64,000 nt of DNA from an uncultured Roseiflexaceae bacterium (GCA_937988885.1 CALKHR010000136.1:1-64000); one strand, 5' to 3'. Shown: positions 53,875 to 63,087, counted from the stretch's first letter. Numbers and translations are program-made. The notes: generated from the letters alone by a model not told the origin.

Positions 53875-55218
53875 ATCACAGAACCTATCATCACCACGGC
53901 AGATGGGCGTCGGTTGCACGCCACCAAATCACCCCGCGAACGCGCCTTCCTTGTCGGTGCCGAACTCACTGGCGATCGTAGCCCCTGGAGCGCAGAAGAT
54001 TCGTTGCGCGAGTTAGCTCTACTCGCCGATACTGCCGGCCTCGAAGTGGTTGGCAGCGCTTATCAGCGCCTCAAACACCCGTTTCCCAAGCATTTTATCG
54101 GCCCTGGTAAGATCGCCGAGATCGCTGCGCTGCGCGAGGAGTATGGCTACGATCTGGTGGTGTTCGACGATGAGTTGACGCCCGCTCAAACGCGCAACAT
54201 TGAGGAGATCCTCAAGACGCGCGTGCTCGATCGACCCGGCCTGATCCTCGACATCTTCGCTTCGCATGCCCGCACTCACGAGGGCCGCATTCAGGTTGAG
54301 CTAGCGCAGTACAAATATCTGCTACCACGACTGCGCCGCCAATGGACGCACCTTGAGCGCCAGGCTGGTGGCGGCGGTGGCTCGGCTGGCGGTGTGGTCG
54401 GCTTGCGCGGTCCCGGTGAGACTCAGCTTGAGACTGACCGACGTTTGATCTCGCGGCGCATCACGATGCTCGAAGAGCAGATCAGAGATGTTCATCGCCA
54501 ACGCGAGCTGTACCGCGCCCGACGGCGGCGCAGCGGTATCCCAGTGGTGGCGTTGGTTGGCTATACCAACGCTGGCAAGTCTACGCTGCTCAATGCTATC
54601 GCTGGTGCCGATGTGCGTGCTGAGGATCGACTGTTCGCCACGCTCGACCCGACTACGCGTCAGGTGACGCTGCCCGGCGGCCAAGAGATTCTGCTGACCG
54701 ACACGGTCGGTTTCATCCAGAAATTGCCGCATGAACTGGTGGCGGCCTTCCGGGCCACGCTGGAGGAGATCAACGAGGCCGATCTGTTACTGCACGTGTT
54801 GGATATTACGCACCCCAACGCCGCACAGCAGACCGATACCGTGTTATCGACACTGGCCGATCTGCAGGCTGATCAGCGCCCGATGCTGACGGTGCTGAAC
54901 AAGGTCGATCGGCTGGACGGCGTGGTCGAGGGAGATCTGGCGAAGTTGGCGGGCGACTTGGGCTTGCCCGATGATTACATCGCGATATCCGCGCAGCAGG
55001 GTTGGGGTCTCGATACGCTACGCCAGCGCATTGAAGATACCCTGAGCCAGCGTATGTCGCAGTTCAGCGCCTTTATCCCGTACAAACGCAACGATTTGGT
55101 GGCGCTGTGGCGGCAGCGTGGCACCGTCGATGAAGAACGCTTTGAGGCGGAGGGCACATTCCTGAGTGGGCGCTTGCCCGTCGCTGTTGCTGGTCAGCTT
55201 GCACCGTTCAAGGTGTAG
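53875..55218 (+). CDS. hflX: Ribosome-associated GTPase HflX (start codon appears to be ATC)
   Basis: HflX is a GTPase that splits stalled or hibernating ribosomes. The GTPase motifs are GYTNAGKSTLLNAI (G1), DTVGFIQKLPHELV (G3) and NKVDRL (G4), and the N-terminal domain includes HFIGPGKIAEIA and GRIQVELAQYKYLLPRLR. The first ordinary start, TTG 53914, has no clear ribosome binding site. Upstream the frame continues ITEPIITTADGRR. GGAAGGAG lies 7 nt before the ATC at 53875, where homologs begin M-TEP. The start is thus either non-AUG (ATC or ACG 53872) or a sequence error. The protein is 447 residues from 53875. Confidence 0.9.
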   Translation: MTEPIITTADGRRLHATKSPRERAFLVGAELTGDRSPWSAEDSLRELALLADTAGLEVVGSAYQRLKHPFPKHFIGPGKIAEIAALREEYGYDLVVFDDELTPAQTRNIEEILKTRVLDRPGLILDIFASHARTHEGRIQVELAQYKYLLPRLRRQWTHLERQAGGGGGSAGGVVGLRGPGETQLETDRRLISRRITMLEEQIRDVHRQRELYRARRRRSGIPVVALVGYTNAGKSTLLNAIAGADVRAEDRLFATLDPTTRQVTLPGGQEILLTDTVGFIQKLPHELVAAFRATLEEINEADLLLHVLDITHPNAAQQTDTVLSTLADLQADQRPMLTVLNKVDRLDGVVEGDLAKLAGDLGLPDDYIAISAQQGWGLDTLRQRIEDTLSQRMSQFSAFIPYKRNDLVALWRQRGTVDEERFEAEGTFLSGRLPVAVAGQLAPFKV

Positions 55219-55238
55219 GCGCGCTCGATACACTGTTG

Positions 55239-55283
55239 ATGCCGTTACTTTCGTTCTGCGAAGGTAACGGCATATCTGTTTTT
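55239..55283 (+). terminator. Intrinsic terminator after hflX
   Basis: ATGCCGTTAC (55239-55248) plus TTTCG pairs with CGAAG plus GTAACGGCAT (55264-55273), about 15 bp, followed by ATCTGTTTTTCT. Confidence 0.85.
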
Positions 55284-55318
55284 CTCCCTATTGATTCTCA
55301 TCGTATCGATCACGACGA

Positions 55319-55327
55319 TGGTATAAT
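55319..55327 (+). promoter_or_regulatory. Extended -10 promoter of the MFS gene
   Basis: TGGTATAAT is a consensus extended -10 element; no good -35 is present. Transcription starts near 55334, about 50 nt before the ATG. Confidence 0.55.
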
Positions 55328-55385
55328 GGCTTGAGATTCAAGGGACAATGTGGCGCGGCAGCGTTGCCGCCTCATCTGGTGATGC

Positions 55386-56819
55386 ATGACAGCTTCTGAA
55401 CCTCACGAAACAACCCCAACCGCTCCCGAACCAACTCCGTCACAGAACGTATCAACGCCTACAACTGTATCGTCTGATTCAGAGCTGCAACCTGAGCCTC
55501 CACCATCGGGGCCGTCTGTGCCATCGCTTCCTCCTGCGGTGATGCGCCGGAATTTTCAGCTTGGACTCGCCAATGGCTATTTGTTCGGTTTTGGAGATGC
55601 GCTCAGTAGCGCGAATCTAGTGTTGGCCCTGCTTGTGCGCCAACTTGGCGGTTCGCTGGCCCTGGTTGGTCTATTGCCCGCCCTGCAATCGGGCGGTTTT
55701 TTGTTGCCACAGCTATTGGTGGGTGGGCGCCTCCAGGCGATGACCTACAAAATGCCGCTGTATCGGCGCGCCGCCTATGCCCGTAGCTTCACGTGGCTGT
55801 TGATCACGATCATCGTCTTTTGCTCGGCGCTGCTGCCGAGCAGTGTAGCGCTCGGCCTGCTGGTCGTGTTTTATATGATCTTCAACATCGGCGGCGGCAC
55901 GAGCGCTCTGGCGTTTCAGGACATTGTGGCGAAGGTGATCCCGCCGCAGCGGCGCGGTAGCTTTTTCGGCACGCGCCAGTTGATCACCGGCCTGCTGACG
56001 GTGGTGATCGCCGGACCGCTGGTGCGCTGGCTGCTCGATGACGCAGGACCGTTGTCCTTCCCTTTTAATTTTGGCGTACTGGTGTTATTCAGCCTGCTGC
56101 TCTATTCGGTGAGCCTGTTCGCGTTCACGATGGTGGTGGAGCCGCCGCAACTGCGCTTGGGCGTGCGCATGAAGGTCATCGAGGGATTGCGCATGGCGCC
56201 CCGTTTACTCCGCGAGAATAAGAATTATCGCTGGTTTATCGTTGGGCGTATCCTGATGCGCGTCAGCCAGATCGCCGAGCCGTTCTACCTGATTTACGCC
56301 ACAGAGGTGTTGGGCTTGTCGGCGAGCGTTGCGGGAGTCTACCTCTCGTTGCGCGCGATCGCCGGGGCGCTGTCGAACCTTGTGTGGGGTCGCATCAGCG
56401 CTCGACGAGGCAACCGTATGTTGTTGTTGACCTCGGGCATCCTGTTGGTGCTGACGCCAGCGTTTGCACTGATTGGCCCGTGGGTAGTGCAGATGCTCAA
56501 CCTGAACTCGCTGGCGATGATGATGGCGATCGGCGTGGTCTTTTTGTTATCGGGCGCGGCCACCGATGGGAGCAATATCGCCAACACCACCTACTTGCTC
56601 GAAATTGTGCCGGAGATGGAGCGGCCCACCTACATGGCGCTGGCGAATACCATGCTTGGCATTGTGACCTTTTTGCCAGTGCTTGGCGGCTGGCTGATCG
56701 CCTTGATGGGCTATGAGGGGTCGTTTGTGTTGGGCACGGTGTTTGGCCTGTTGGGGCTGTTTGCCTCGTTTCAGCTTGGTGAACCGAACAAAGCGTTCAA
56801 TGCCCCACCGCGCGATTAG
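55386..56819 (+). CDS. MFS transporter
   Basis: The 477-residue protein begins with a Pro/Thr/Ser-rich cytoplasmic tail of about 50 residues. Twelve or so membrane helices follow, typical of the major facilitator superfamily. A loop between helices contains GRISARRGNRMLL, resembling the family's A-like motif. Substrate is unknown. It is transcribed alone, between hflX and the structured RNA element at 56860. Confidence 0.85.
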   Translation: MTASEPHETTPTAPEPTPSQNVSTPTTVSSDSELQPEPPPSGPSVPSLPPAVMRRNFQLGLANGYLFGFGDALSSANLVLALLVRQLGGSLALVGLLPALQSGGFLLPQLLVGGRLQAMTYKMPLYRRAAYARSFTWLLITIIVFCSALLPSSVALGLLVVFYMIFNIGGGTSALAFQDIVAKVIPPQRRGSFFGTRQLITGLLTVVIAGPLVRWLLDDAGPLSFPFNFGVLVLFSLLLYSVSLFAFTMVVEPPQLRLGVRMKVIEGLRMAPRLLRENKNYRWFIVGRILMRVSQIAEPFYLIYATEVLGLSASVAGVYLSLRAIAGALSNLVWGRISARRGNRMLLLTSGILLVLTPAFALIGPWVVQMLNLNSLAMMMAIGVVFLLSGAATDGSNIANTTYLLEIVPEMERPTYMALANTMLGIVTFLPVLGGWLIALMGYEGSFVLGTVFGLLGLFASFQLGEPNKAFNAPPRD

Positions 56820-56859
56820 CACCGCTTGTGTGGTGTGACAATGAGCAAGCTGCGGATCG

Positions 56860-56970
56860 AACGGCATCCCACACTGCCGTAGTTACCCGTAGCCCCGCCG
56901 CCGTCCGTTGGCTTGGCACTTCAAAGCCCGGAGCATGACTACGGGCGCATCCCTTAGGGATGCGCCTTTT
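56860..56970 (+). ncRNA. Structured RNA candidate ending in a terminator (unassigned)
   Basis: Successive stems are ACGGCA/TGCCGT (56861-56880), CCCGTAG (56886-56892) with CTACGGG (56939-56945), and GGCTT/AAGCC inside it (56910-56928). A strong terminator follows. The second stem shares two bases with the terminator stem, so the two could compete. No known family is recognised and the next gene is on the opposite strand. Confidence 0.4.
56944..56970 (+). terminator. Intrinsic terminator
   Basis: GGCGCATCCC pairs perfectly with GGGATGCGCC around a TTA loop, followed by TTTT. It ends MFS gene transcripts or the RNA element. Confidence 0.9.
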
Positions 56971-57037
56971 GCGTCGGCAGAAACAGAAGCACGTTGAGGC
57001 GTGTTGATGGTTGCCTGCGGTAGCGGAACCTGGGCTG

Positions 57038-58999
57038 TTAGAGCAGCGATTTCAGCTCTTCGGCGCTGGCGCGGTTCATGCCGGGCACGGCGGCGAGTTG
57101 TTCGACGGTGGCGGCCCGAATGCCGTCGAGCGAGCCGAACGCCTTGAGCAGCGCGCGCTTGCGCTTTGGCCCGATGCCGGGGATGTCGTCGAGCGTGGAG
57201 GCCACCGCCGATTTGGTGCGCAAACTGCGGTGGTAGTGCTTGGCGAAGCGGTCGGTCTCCTCGTCGATGGTCTGCACCAACCGCAGCGCTGCGCTATCGC
57301 GGGGCAGCACGATCAGGTCGCTCGCGCCGGGCAGCAGCAGGTCGAAGCGGTCGCGCTTGGGGCCTTTCACAACACCCACGATCGGGATGTGGTCGAAGTT
57401 CAGTTCGCGCAGCACGCTCAGCGCGCCGTTGAGTTGGCCCGCGCCACCGTCGATCAGGATCAGGTCGGGCAGCTCGCTCCAACTCGTGTCGTTGTCGGTC
57501 TGCTCGGCGTTGTTCTCCGCCGTGATGGCTTGGTCCTCGGCTGCCGTCTCGTCGTTGGCTTGCGTCTCGCCCCTGGCGATCGCGGCCCGCACGAAACGCC
57601 GATGCAGCACCTCCTGAATGGAGGCCACGTCGTTCGCGCCCTCGACCGTCCTGATGCGGAATTTGCGGTAGCGGCTCTTCTTCGGCTCGCCCTGCTCGAA
57701 CACCACCATCGCGCCAACCGAGTTGGTGCCCTGTGTGTTCGAGATGTCGTAGCACTCGATCCGCATCGGCAGGCTGGGCAAGTTCAGGATCTGGCGCAAC
57801 TCCGTGAGGCTCGACATAGCGCGCTGCTCGCTGTTGAGCCATTGCAGCCGCATCTGTTCGAGTTGCTGGCGCGCGTTCTGCGCGGCGAGCTCCACCAGTT
57901 TCTTCTTCTCGCCCCGTCGCGGCACCTGGATCTCGACCTTGTGGCCGCCCTTGCTGCCCAGCCACTGCTCGATGATCATCGGCTCCTCGACGTAATCGGC
58001 CAGCAGAATGTTCGGCGGCACCTGCGCGGCGCTCTCGTAGAACTGCGTAATGAACGAGCTGAGTAGCTGCTGATCGTCCTCATCCTCGGTGTTTTGCAGC
58101 GCGAACGGCTCCGAGCCGATCAGCTTGCCGCCGCGAATGTAGAAGATCTGCACCACCGCCGAGCCATTCTCGCGGGCGAAGGCGATCACGTCTTGATCCG
58201 TGTGGACCGTGCGCATCACCTGCTGGCTCTGCATCACTCGTTCGATGTCGCGCACTTGGTCGCGCAGATACGCGGCCCGCTCGAACTCCAAGTTCTCGGC
58301 GGCGCGCTCCATGCGATTGCGCAGATCGCGCACGATCTGCTCGGTCTTGCCTTCGAGGAAGCGGCAGACCGCTTCAATCGTGGCGCGATACTCGGCCTGA
58401 TCCACCAGCGCGGGCACGCACGGCCCCAAGCAGCGGTGGATGTCGTAGTACATACAGGGCTTGCCGAGCTTGCGGTGGCGGGTGAATTTATCGTCGGCGC
58501 AATCGAACGGCGGGCGGAAGGCGAACAGCTGATTCAACTGCTTCAGCAAGCGCCTCACCGCGCCAGCGTTCGCGTACGGCCCGAAGTAGCGCGCCCCATC
58601 GTCTAGCACCTTGCGGGTTGTCATCACCCGTGGCCACGCCTCCTGCAGCGTCACCTTGATGTAGGGATAGCTCTTGTCGTCCTTGAGCAGAATGTTGTAT
58701 TTGGGCCGATGCTGCTTGATCAGATTCATTTCGAGCAGCAGCGCCTCTAGCTCCGACGTCGTGACGATGATGTCGAAATCGGCGATCTGCGCGACCATGC
58801 GGCGCGTTTTGGAGCTAAGGCCCTGCGGCGCGCCGAAGTACGAGCGCATACGGTCGCGCAGGCTCTTGCTCTTGCCCACGTACAGGATCGTGCCACGGGC
58901 ATCCTTCCAAATATAGACGCCGGGCGACAACGGCACATTTTTCAACCGCTCCTCGAACAACGTCGGGTTGGCGATTGATGTTTTGCTTAAATCGGGCAT
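57038..58999 (-). CDS. uvrC: UvrABC system protein C
   Basis: UvrC makes the dual incisions of nucleotide excision repair. The 653-residue protein has the GIY-YIG domain (PGVYIWKDARGTILYVGKS, residues 28-46), the Cys-rich middle (GKPCMYYDIHRCLGPC), the UVR motif, the RNase H-like domain (RIECYDISNTQGTNSVG and LILIDGGAGQLNGA) and a C-terminal helix-hairpin-helix pair. An inserted acidic segment (ANDETAAEDQAITAENNAEQTDND) lies in the RNase H region. The ATG at 58999 has AAGGTCC upstream. Confidence 0.97.
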   Translation of the reverse strand: MPDLSKTSIANPTLFEERLKNVPLSPGVYIWKDARGTILYVGKSKSLRDRMRSYFGAPQGLSSKTRRMVAQIADFDIIVTTSELEALLLEMNLIKQHRPKYNILLKDDKSYPYIKVTLQEAWPRVMTTRKVLDDGARYFGPYANAGAVRRLLKQLNQLFAFRPPFDCADDKFTRHRKLGKPCMYYDIHRCLGPCVPALVDQAEYRATIEAVCRFLEGKTEQIVRDLRNRMERAAENLEFERAAYLRDQVRDIERVMQSQQVMRTVHTDQDVIAFARENGSAVVQIFYIRGGKLIGSEPFALQNTEDEDDQQLLSSFITQFYESAAQVPPNILLADYVEEPMIIEQWLGSKGGHKVEIQVPRRGEKKKLVELAAQNARQQLEQMRLQWLNSEQRAMSSLTELRQILNLPSLPMRIECYDISNTQGTNSVGAMVVFEQGEPKKSRYRKFRIRTVEGANDVASIQEVLHRRFVRAAIARGETQANDETAAEDQAITAENNAEQTDNDTSWSELPDLILIDGGAGQLNGALSVLRELNFDHIPIVGVVKGPKRDRFDLLLPGASDLIVLPRDSAALRLVQTIDEETDRFAKHYHRSLRTKSAVASTLDDIPGIGPKRKRALLKAFGSLDGIRAATVEQLAAVPGMNRASAEELKSLL

Positions 59000-59063
59000 G
59001 GACCTTCGTTAGGGCTTTACAATGAGGCGCAGGCGGAATGTGCTAGACGATCATATGTGCTAT

Positions 59064-59092
59064 AGTATACCTGATCGCTGGTTTCGAAGCAA
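59064..59092 (-). promoter_or_regulatory. Promoter of uvrC
   Basis: TTGCTT (59092-59087) and TATACT (59069-59064) have a 17-nt spacer on the minus strand. The -35 abuts the end of the upstream MarR-GNAT gene (59093). Confidence 0.7.
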
Positions 59093-60028
59093 TCACGCCG
59101 TCAGATCGAGCTCCCACGTCTCTTCGACGAGATCGTGCCCAAAGCTGTGGTGCGGCGCCGATTCGACCATGCGGAAGCCGTGTGAGGCGTACAAGGCTCG
59201 CGCGGCAGTCAGGTTTTGCTGCGTCCAAAGGGTGATGGTGCGGTAGCCCGCCGCCCGCGCGAAGGCGATACACTCGCGCACCATCCGCTTACCGATTCCC
59301 AAGCCCCGCACGCTCGGCAGCAGCAACAGCAAGCGCAACTTCGCCACCTCGTCGCTCTTCTTCACTAGCATAATCGAGCCAACTGGTTCGCCGTTGACTG
59401 TCGCGATCCAACAGCGCTCGCAACGTGGGTCGTGCTGCTGGCAGAACGCGGCCACTACGCCCGCCACCAACGCCTCGAACTCGCTGTTCCAGCCGTACTC
59501 CAAAGCGTAGAGGCGCGCATGTTGCTGCACGATCCAGCCCATATCGCCGGGCTGCGGCTCGCGCAACTCGAACGCCACCGCGCGCTCGGAGGGCGCGCCC
59601 AACAGGTGCATAATCTTGTCCATCGAGCGCAGCAACTCTTGGCGCTCATCGGGCCGCAGCCGCTCCAACTGCGCCGCCACCTGTTCGGAGGCGGCCTGCT
59701 CTAACTCGCAGAACGCCGCCTGGCCCGTTTCGGTGAGGCGCAACAGCACCTGCCGCCCATCCGAGGGCGAGGGCGACTTCTGCACCAATCCCTGCTGCTC
59801 GAAGCGCCGCACGATCCGGCTGAGGTATCCGCTATCTAACCCCAACCATTGGCTGATTTCGGTGGCCGTCACGTGCTCTTGATGCGCCAATTCGTACAGC
59901 ACCCGCGCTTCGGCCAGCGAAAACTGGCTGCGCAGGTACACTTCATCGAGCAGGCCGATTTGACGCGTATAGAAGCGGTTGAAGCGCCGCACTGCCTCGA
60001 CGCCCGCATCCCGAACGATCATTTGCAT
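59093..60028 (-). CDS. MarR-family regulator fused to a GNAT acetyltransferase
   Basis: The 311-residue protein joins an N-terminal MarR winged helix (about residues 1-145; LGLDSGYLSRIVRRFEQQGLV and DGRQVLLRLTETG) to a C-terminal GNAT domain (about 155-311). The GNAT acetyl-CoA loop is LLPSVRGLGIGKRMV. Such fusions are a known but unusual family; substrate and DNA target are unknown. It is divergent from the histidine phosphatase gene, so it may repress itself or that gene. ATG 60028 follows GAGGAGGCAACG. Confidence 0.9.
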   Translation of the reverse strand: MQMIVRDAGVEAVRRFNRFYTRQIGLLDEVYLRSQFSLAEARVLYELAHQEHVTATEISQWLGLDSGYLSRIVRRFEQQGLVQKSPSPSDGRQVLLRLTETGQAAFCELEQAASEQVAAQLERLRPDERQELLRSMDKIMHLLGAPSERAVAFELREPQPGDMGWIVQQHARLYALEYGWNSEFEALVAGVVAAFCQQHDPRCERCWIATVNGEPVGSIMLVKKSDEVAKLRLLLLLPSVRGLGIGKRMVRECIAFARAAGYRTITLWTQQNLTAARALYASHGFRMVESAPHHSFGHDLVEETWELDLTA

Positions 60029-60166
60029 CGTTGCCTCCTCTCGAAATTACCTGACAAAAGCAACTATATTGTTGATCATGTCATGTATTTGTGCAGGAGT
60101 CAAGCAGCAGTTTTTTGGTACAATGCCTGCGACATTTGATACAAGAAAGGCATTTCGGCCAAGTGT

Positions 60167-60682
60167 ATGCTTGAAACCATTTATCTTGTGCGCCACGCTG
60201 CGCCCGACCTCACGACGAACATTCCCTACACGCTCCCTCCTGGCCCGCCGCTCAGTGAGATCGGCCTACGCGAAGCCTCACAAACGGCTAACTGGCTGAT
60301 CGGTCATCAGATCGAGCAGATCTTCTCTTCGCCGTTCGACCGTACGCACACCACCGCCAAAGCCATCAGCAACGCGCTCGGCAAGCCCATCACGCTCACC
60401 GAGGCCCTACGCGAAGGCGCGCCCTACGAGACGCACTCCCGAGTGCGTGAACGGATCGCCGAACTGCTGCAACAACTCGACGATTCGCCCTTCCGCACAA
60501 TCGCGCTGGTCACGCACGGTATCTGCATCCAGATGGTGCTGCAGGTCACCACCAACAACACCATCGACCTGAGCAATCACGTGTACGACAGGGACGGCAA
60601 CCATTCGCCGACGGCTGGTGTGTGGCGCGGGCAGCGCGAATCCGGTCGCTGGCAGTGGGAATTCGTGTTCCGCCCCAGCTAA
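60167..60682 (+). CDS. Histidine phosphatase family protein
   Basis: The 171-residue protein has the catalytic RHG-type motif near the N-terminus, here as YLVRHAAPDL (RHA). It also has ERIAELLQ with the acid and LVTHGICIQMVLQ with the second histidine. It is a short member of the phosphoglycerate mutase-like phosphatases that act on phospho-sugars or nucleotides; the exact substrate is unknown. It is divergent from the MarR-GNAT gene. Confidence 0.85.
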   Translation: MLETIYLVRHAAPDLTTNIPYTLPPGPPLSEIGLREASQTANWLIGHQIEQIFSSPFDRTHTTAKAISNALGKPITLTEALREGAPYETHSRVRERIAELLQQLDDSPFRTIALVTHGICIQMVLQVTTNNTIDLSNHVYDRDGNHSPTAGVWRGQRESGRWQWEFVFRPS

Positions 60683-60693
60683 GGTACATCATC

Positions 60694-60725
60694 GCGGCCC
60701 CATCGTGGGCCGCTTCTCCCCTCTT
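60694..60725 (+). terminator. Terminator after the histidine phosphatase gene
   Basis: GCGGCCC (60694-60700) pairs with GGGCCGC (60707-60713) around CATCGT, followed by TTCTCCCCTCTT. Confidence 0.65.
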
Positions 60726-60993
60726 ACAAGCGCGCCATCGCCTACAAGCGCTGTATTGTTTGGGAAAGAAAGTGCAACCGCCTCGGCAGCGCCCGTCGCT
60801 CTGGCAACCGCGTTGGCTCAGCAGCGCACGCCGCCCGTTCAGATGGACTTGGGGCGGCGACGTACGCCCATGCTTGCTCCGAACTGCGCGATCTGCGTCT
60901 CCCCGACGCGACTCTGCACCCATCAGCATCATGCAGCGCTGTTAGGCAGGATAGTGTACAATACGAACCGCAAACGACACCGAGGTAGAGCGC
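60726..60993. other. Intergenic region before the NAD(P)H-hydrate repair gene
   Basis: About 270 bases without a supported gene; open frames on both strands are overlapping and lack homology. A TACAAT (60956-60961) about 30 bases before ATG 60994 may be the -10 element. Confidence 0.45.
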
Positions 60994-62613
60994 ATGAAAG
61001 TCGTAACCACCGCACAAATGCGCGAACTAGAAGCCGCTGCGGTAGCGGCAGGCGCAACGTGGCCAGGATTGATGGAGCAAGCGGGCGCAGGCGTCGCATA
61101 CGCCGCTCACCGCCTACTTGGCGACTCGCGAGGCCGCCCCATCCTCGTGTTGGTTGGCCCGGGCAACAACGGCGGCGATGCGCTTGTGGTTGCGCGCCAC
61201 CTGCACGATGCTGGCGGACACGTCACGCTCTACTACTGGCGGCGTCCCGACACGCCCGACGATCACAACCGCCAACTCTGCCGCCAACGACATATCGCTG
61301 AATACGACGCCGCTGCCGATGCCGACCTCGCCGAATTACGCCGCCTCGTCGATACCAGCGCATTGCTGATCGACGGCCTGCTGGGCATGGGCATCAGCCG
61401 CCCCGTCGTCGGCGAGCTAGCGGCGATCGTCGATGTGGTGAACCAGCGCCCTCCCAGCGTCACGCTGCTCAGCATTGATCTGCCGACCGGCATCGATTCC
61501 GATAGCGGCATGCCGAAGGGTCAGGCGCTCCGAGCCGATCACACCATTGCAACTGGGCTGCCCAAGCGCGGATTGCTGCAATACCCGGGCCGAAGCCACG
61601 CAGGCACCATCGGCCTCGCACCTATCGATCTTGTGGAACAAGATGTGGAGGCAATCATGAGCGAAACAATCGATGCAACTAAGCTGCGCAAGTTGTTGCC
61701 AGCTCGCCCCGATGACTCCCATAAAGGCACCTTTGGTAAAGCCCTTGTTGTGGCCGGATCGCTGCTCTACCCGGGCGCGGCCAGCCTCGCCACCGCCGCC
61801 GCAGCACGGGTTGGCGCGGGCATCGTCACGCTCGCCACCGGGCGGAGCACCCTGCTCGGTCCGGGCCGCATCCCCGAGATCACGCTGCGTCCCCTGCCCG
61901 AGGCCGATTGGGGCACGCTCGGCGAATCGGCTGCCGATGAACTGCTCAAGCATCTCGACAAATATCAGGCGCTGTTGGTTGGCCCAGGCTTGGGCGCGGA
62001 GGAAGCCACACGCGGCTTTATCGAACGGCTGCTCGGCATCGAACAACCGCGCCATCGCGGCCACATCGGCTTCCGCATCGGCGGCGAAGAGCGCTCGAAT
62101 GCGCAGCAGACGCGCCCCGAACTGCCACCCACCGTGCTCGATGCCGATGCGCTCAACCACCTGAGCGCGCTCGAAAACTGGTGGGAGCGTCTGCCCCATG
62201 GCCGCTGCGTGCTCACGCCGCACGTCGGCGAAATGCGGCGATTGCTCGGTGTCGAAGAGCTCGACGCCGACCGCGTCGCCGTCGCCGAGCAAGCGGCGCA
62301 GAAGTGGGGCCAAGTCGTCGTGCTCAAAGGCGCAACCACCGTCATCGCCGACCCGGAGGGCCGTAGCCTGCTGCACGCTGGCGGTAACGCCGCACTGGCC
62401 ACGGCTGGCACCGGTGACGTGTTGGCGGGCGCGATCGTGGGTCTGCTAGCACAGGGCGTTTCCCCGCGCGATGCTGCTGCGCTTGGCGTGTACCTGCACA
62501 GCGCGGTTGGCAAGCTGCTGCGCGACAAGCTCGGCGATGCCGGGACGCTCGCGAGCGACCTGTTGCCGCTGCTGCCGCTCGCCATCAAAGCGCTCAAAGA
62601 AGGCAATTCGTAG
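60994..62613 (+). CDS. nnrD: Bifunctional NAD(P)H-hydrate epimerase / ADP-dependent dehydratase
   Basis: The enzyme repairs hydrated NAD(P)H. The N-terminal epimerase domain (NnrE, about residues 1-215) has GPGNNGGDALVVARHL and DLPTGIDSDSG. The C-terminal dehydratase (NnrD, about 235-539) has KGTFGKALVVAGS, VLTPHVGEMRRL and the GTGDVLAG motif with the catalytic Asp. The 539-residue length is normal for the fused form. The ATG at 60994 follows GAGGTAGAGCGC. Confidence 0.95.
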   Translation: MKVVTTAQMRELEAAAVAAGATWPGLMEQAGAGVAYAAHRLLGDSRGRPILVLVGPGNNGGDALVVARHLHDAGGHVTLYYWRRPDTPDDHNRQLCRQRHIAEYDAAADADLAELRRLVDTSALLIDGLLGMGISRPVVGELAAIVDVVNQRPPSVTLLSIDLPTGIDSDSGMPKGQALRADHTIATGLPKRGLLQYPGRSHAGTIGLAPIDLVEQDVEAIMSETIDATKLRKLLPARPDDSHKGTFGKALVVAGSLLYPGAASLATAAAARVGAGIVTLATGRSTLLGPGRIPEITLRPLPEADWGTLGESAADELLKHLDKYQALLVGPGLGAEEATRGFIERLLGIEQPRHRGHIGFRIGGEERSNAQQTRPELPPTVLDADALNHLSALENWWERLPHGRCVLTPHVGEMRRLLGVEELDADRVAVAEQAAQKWGQVVVLKGATTVIADPEGRSLLHAGGNAALATAGTGDVLAGAIVGLLAQGVSPRDAAALGVYLHSAVGKLLRDKLGDAGTLASDLLPLLPLAIKALKEGNS

Positions 62614-62632
62614 TAACCTCAATGGAGCACAT

Positions 62633-63007
62633 ATGCCGATTTACGAATATCTCTGTCCGAACTGCAATGGGCGCTTCCAGAAACTGGTGCAAGGCTTCAG
62701 CGACCCGGTTGGGCTAGCCTGCCCGCGCTGCAACAACACCTCAGTGCGGCGCGTCGTATCGCGCGTGGCGGTGCTCAAATCCGAGGAAGCCCGTGCCGAT
62801 GCGCTCGCCGACCCCTCGATGTTGTCGGGCCTCGACGAGAATGACCCCAAATCGATCGCCCGTTGGGCCAAGAAACTCGGCAAAGAGCTTGGCGAGGAAG
62901 CTGGCGACGATTGGGATCAAATGGTCGATGAAATGCTGGAAGAAGAACTCAGCAACGACGGCTCGAAGAAAGAGGACAAAAAGGCCGATGACCTTGGTTG
63001 GGGCTGA
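62633..63007 (+). CDS. FmdB-type zinc ribbon protein
   Basis: The 124-residue protein starts MPIYEYLCPNCNGRFQKLV, the FmdB/CxxC_CxxC zinc ribbon with a second pair in LACPRCNNTSVRRV. The rest is an acidic helical tail ending in a Lys/Glu-rich region. Zinc ribbons of this type are thought to regulate or assist other proteins, but roles are mostly unproven. ATG 62633 follows AATGGAGCAC; an upstream in-frame extension to 62471 lies inside the nnrD gene and is rejected. Confidence 0.88.
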   Translation: MPIYEYLCPNCNGRFQKLVQGFSDPVGLACPRCNNTSVRRVVSRVAVLKSEEARADALADPSMLSGLDENDPKSIARWAKKLGKELGEEAGDDWDQMVDEMLEEELSNDGSKKEDKKADDLGWG

Positions 63008-63087
63008 TCTGTTGCAGAACCACCATAAACGGCTATAATACCCATAGTTTATCGATCGCACTATCAACACAAATTAAGGATATATCG

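Noticed and set aside
60546..60932. Minus-strand open frame across the phosphatase end and intergenic DNA
   Set aside because: It overlaps the histidine phosphatase gene and a terminator, and the residues show no family pattern.
62471..62632. In-frame upstream extension of the FmdB-like protein
   Set aside because: It lies inside the end of the nnrD gene in another frame, and ATG 62633 gives the canonical MPIYEY start with a ribosome binding site.
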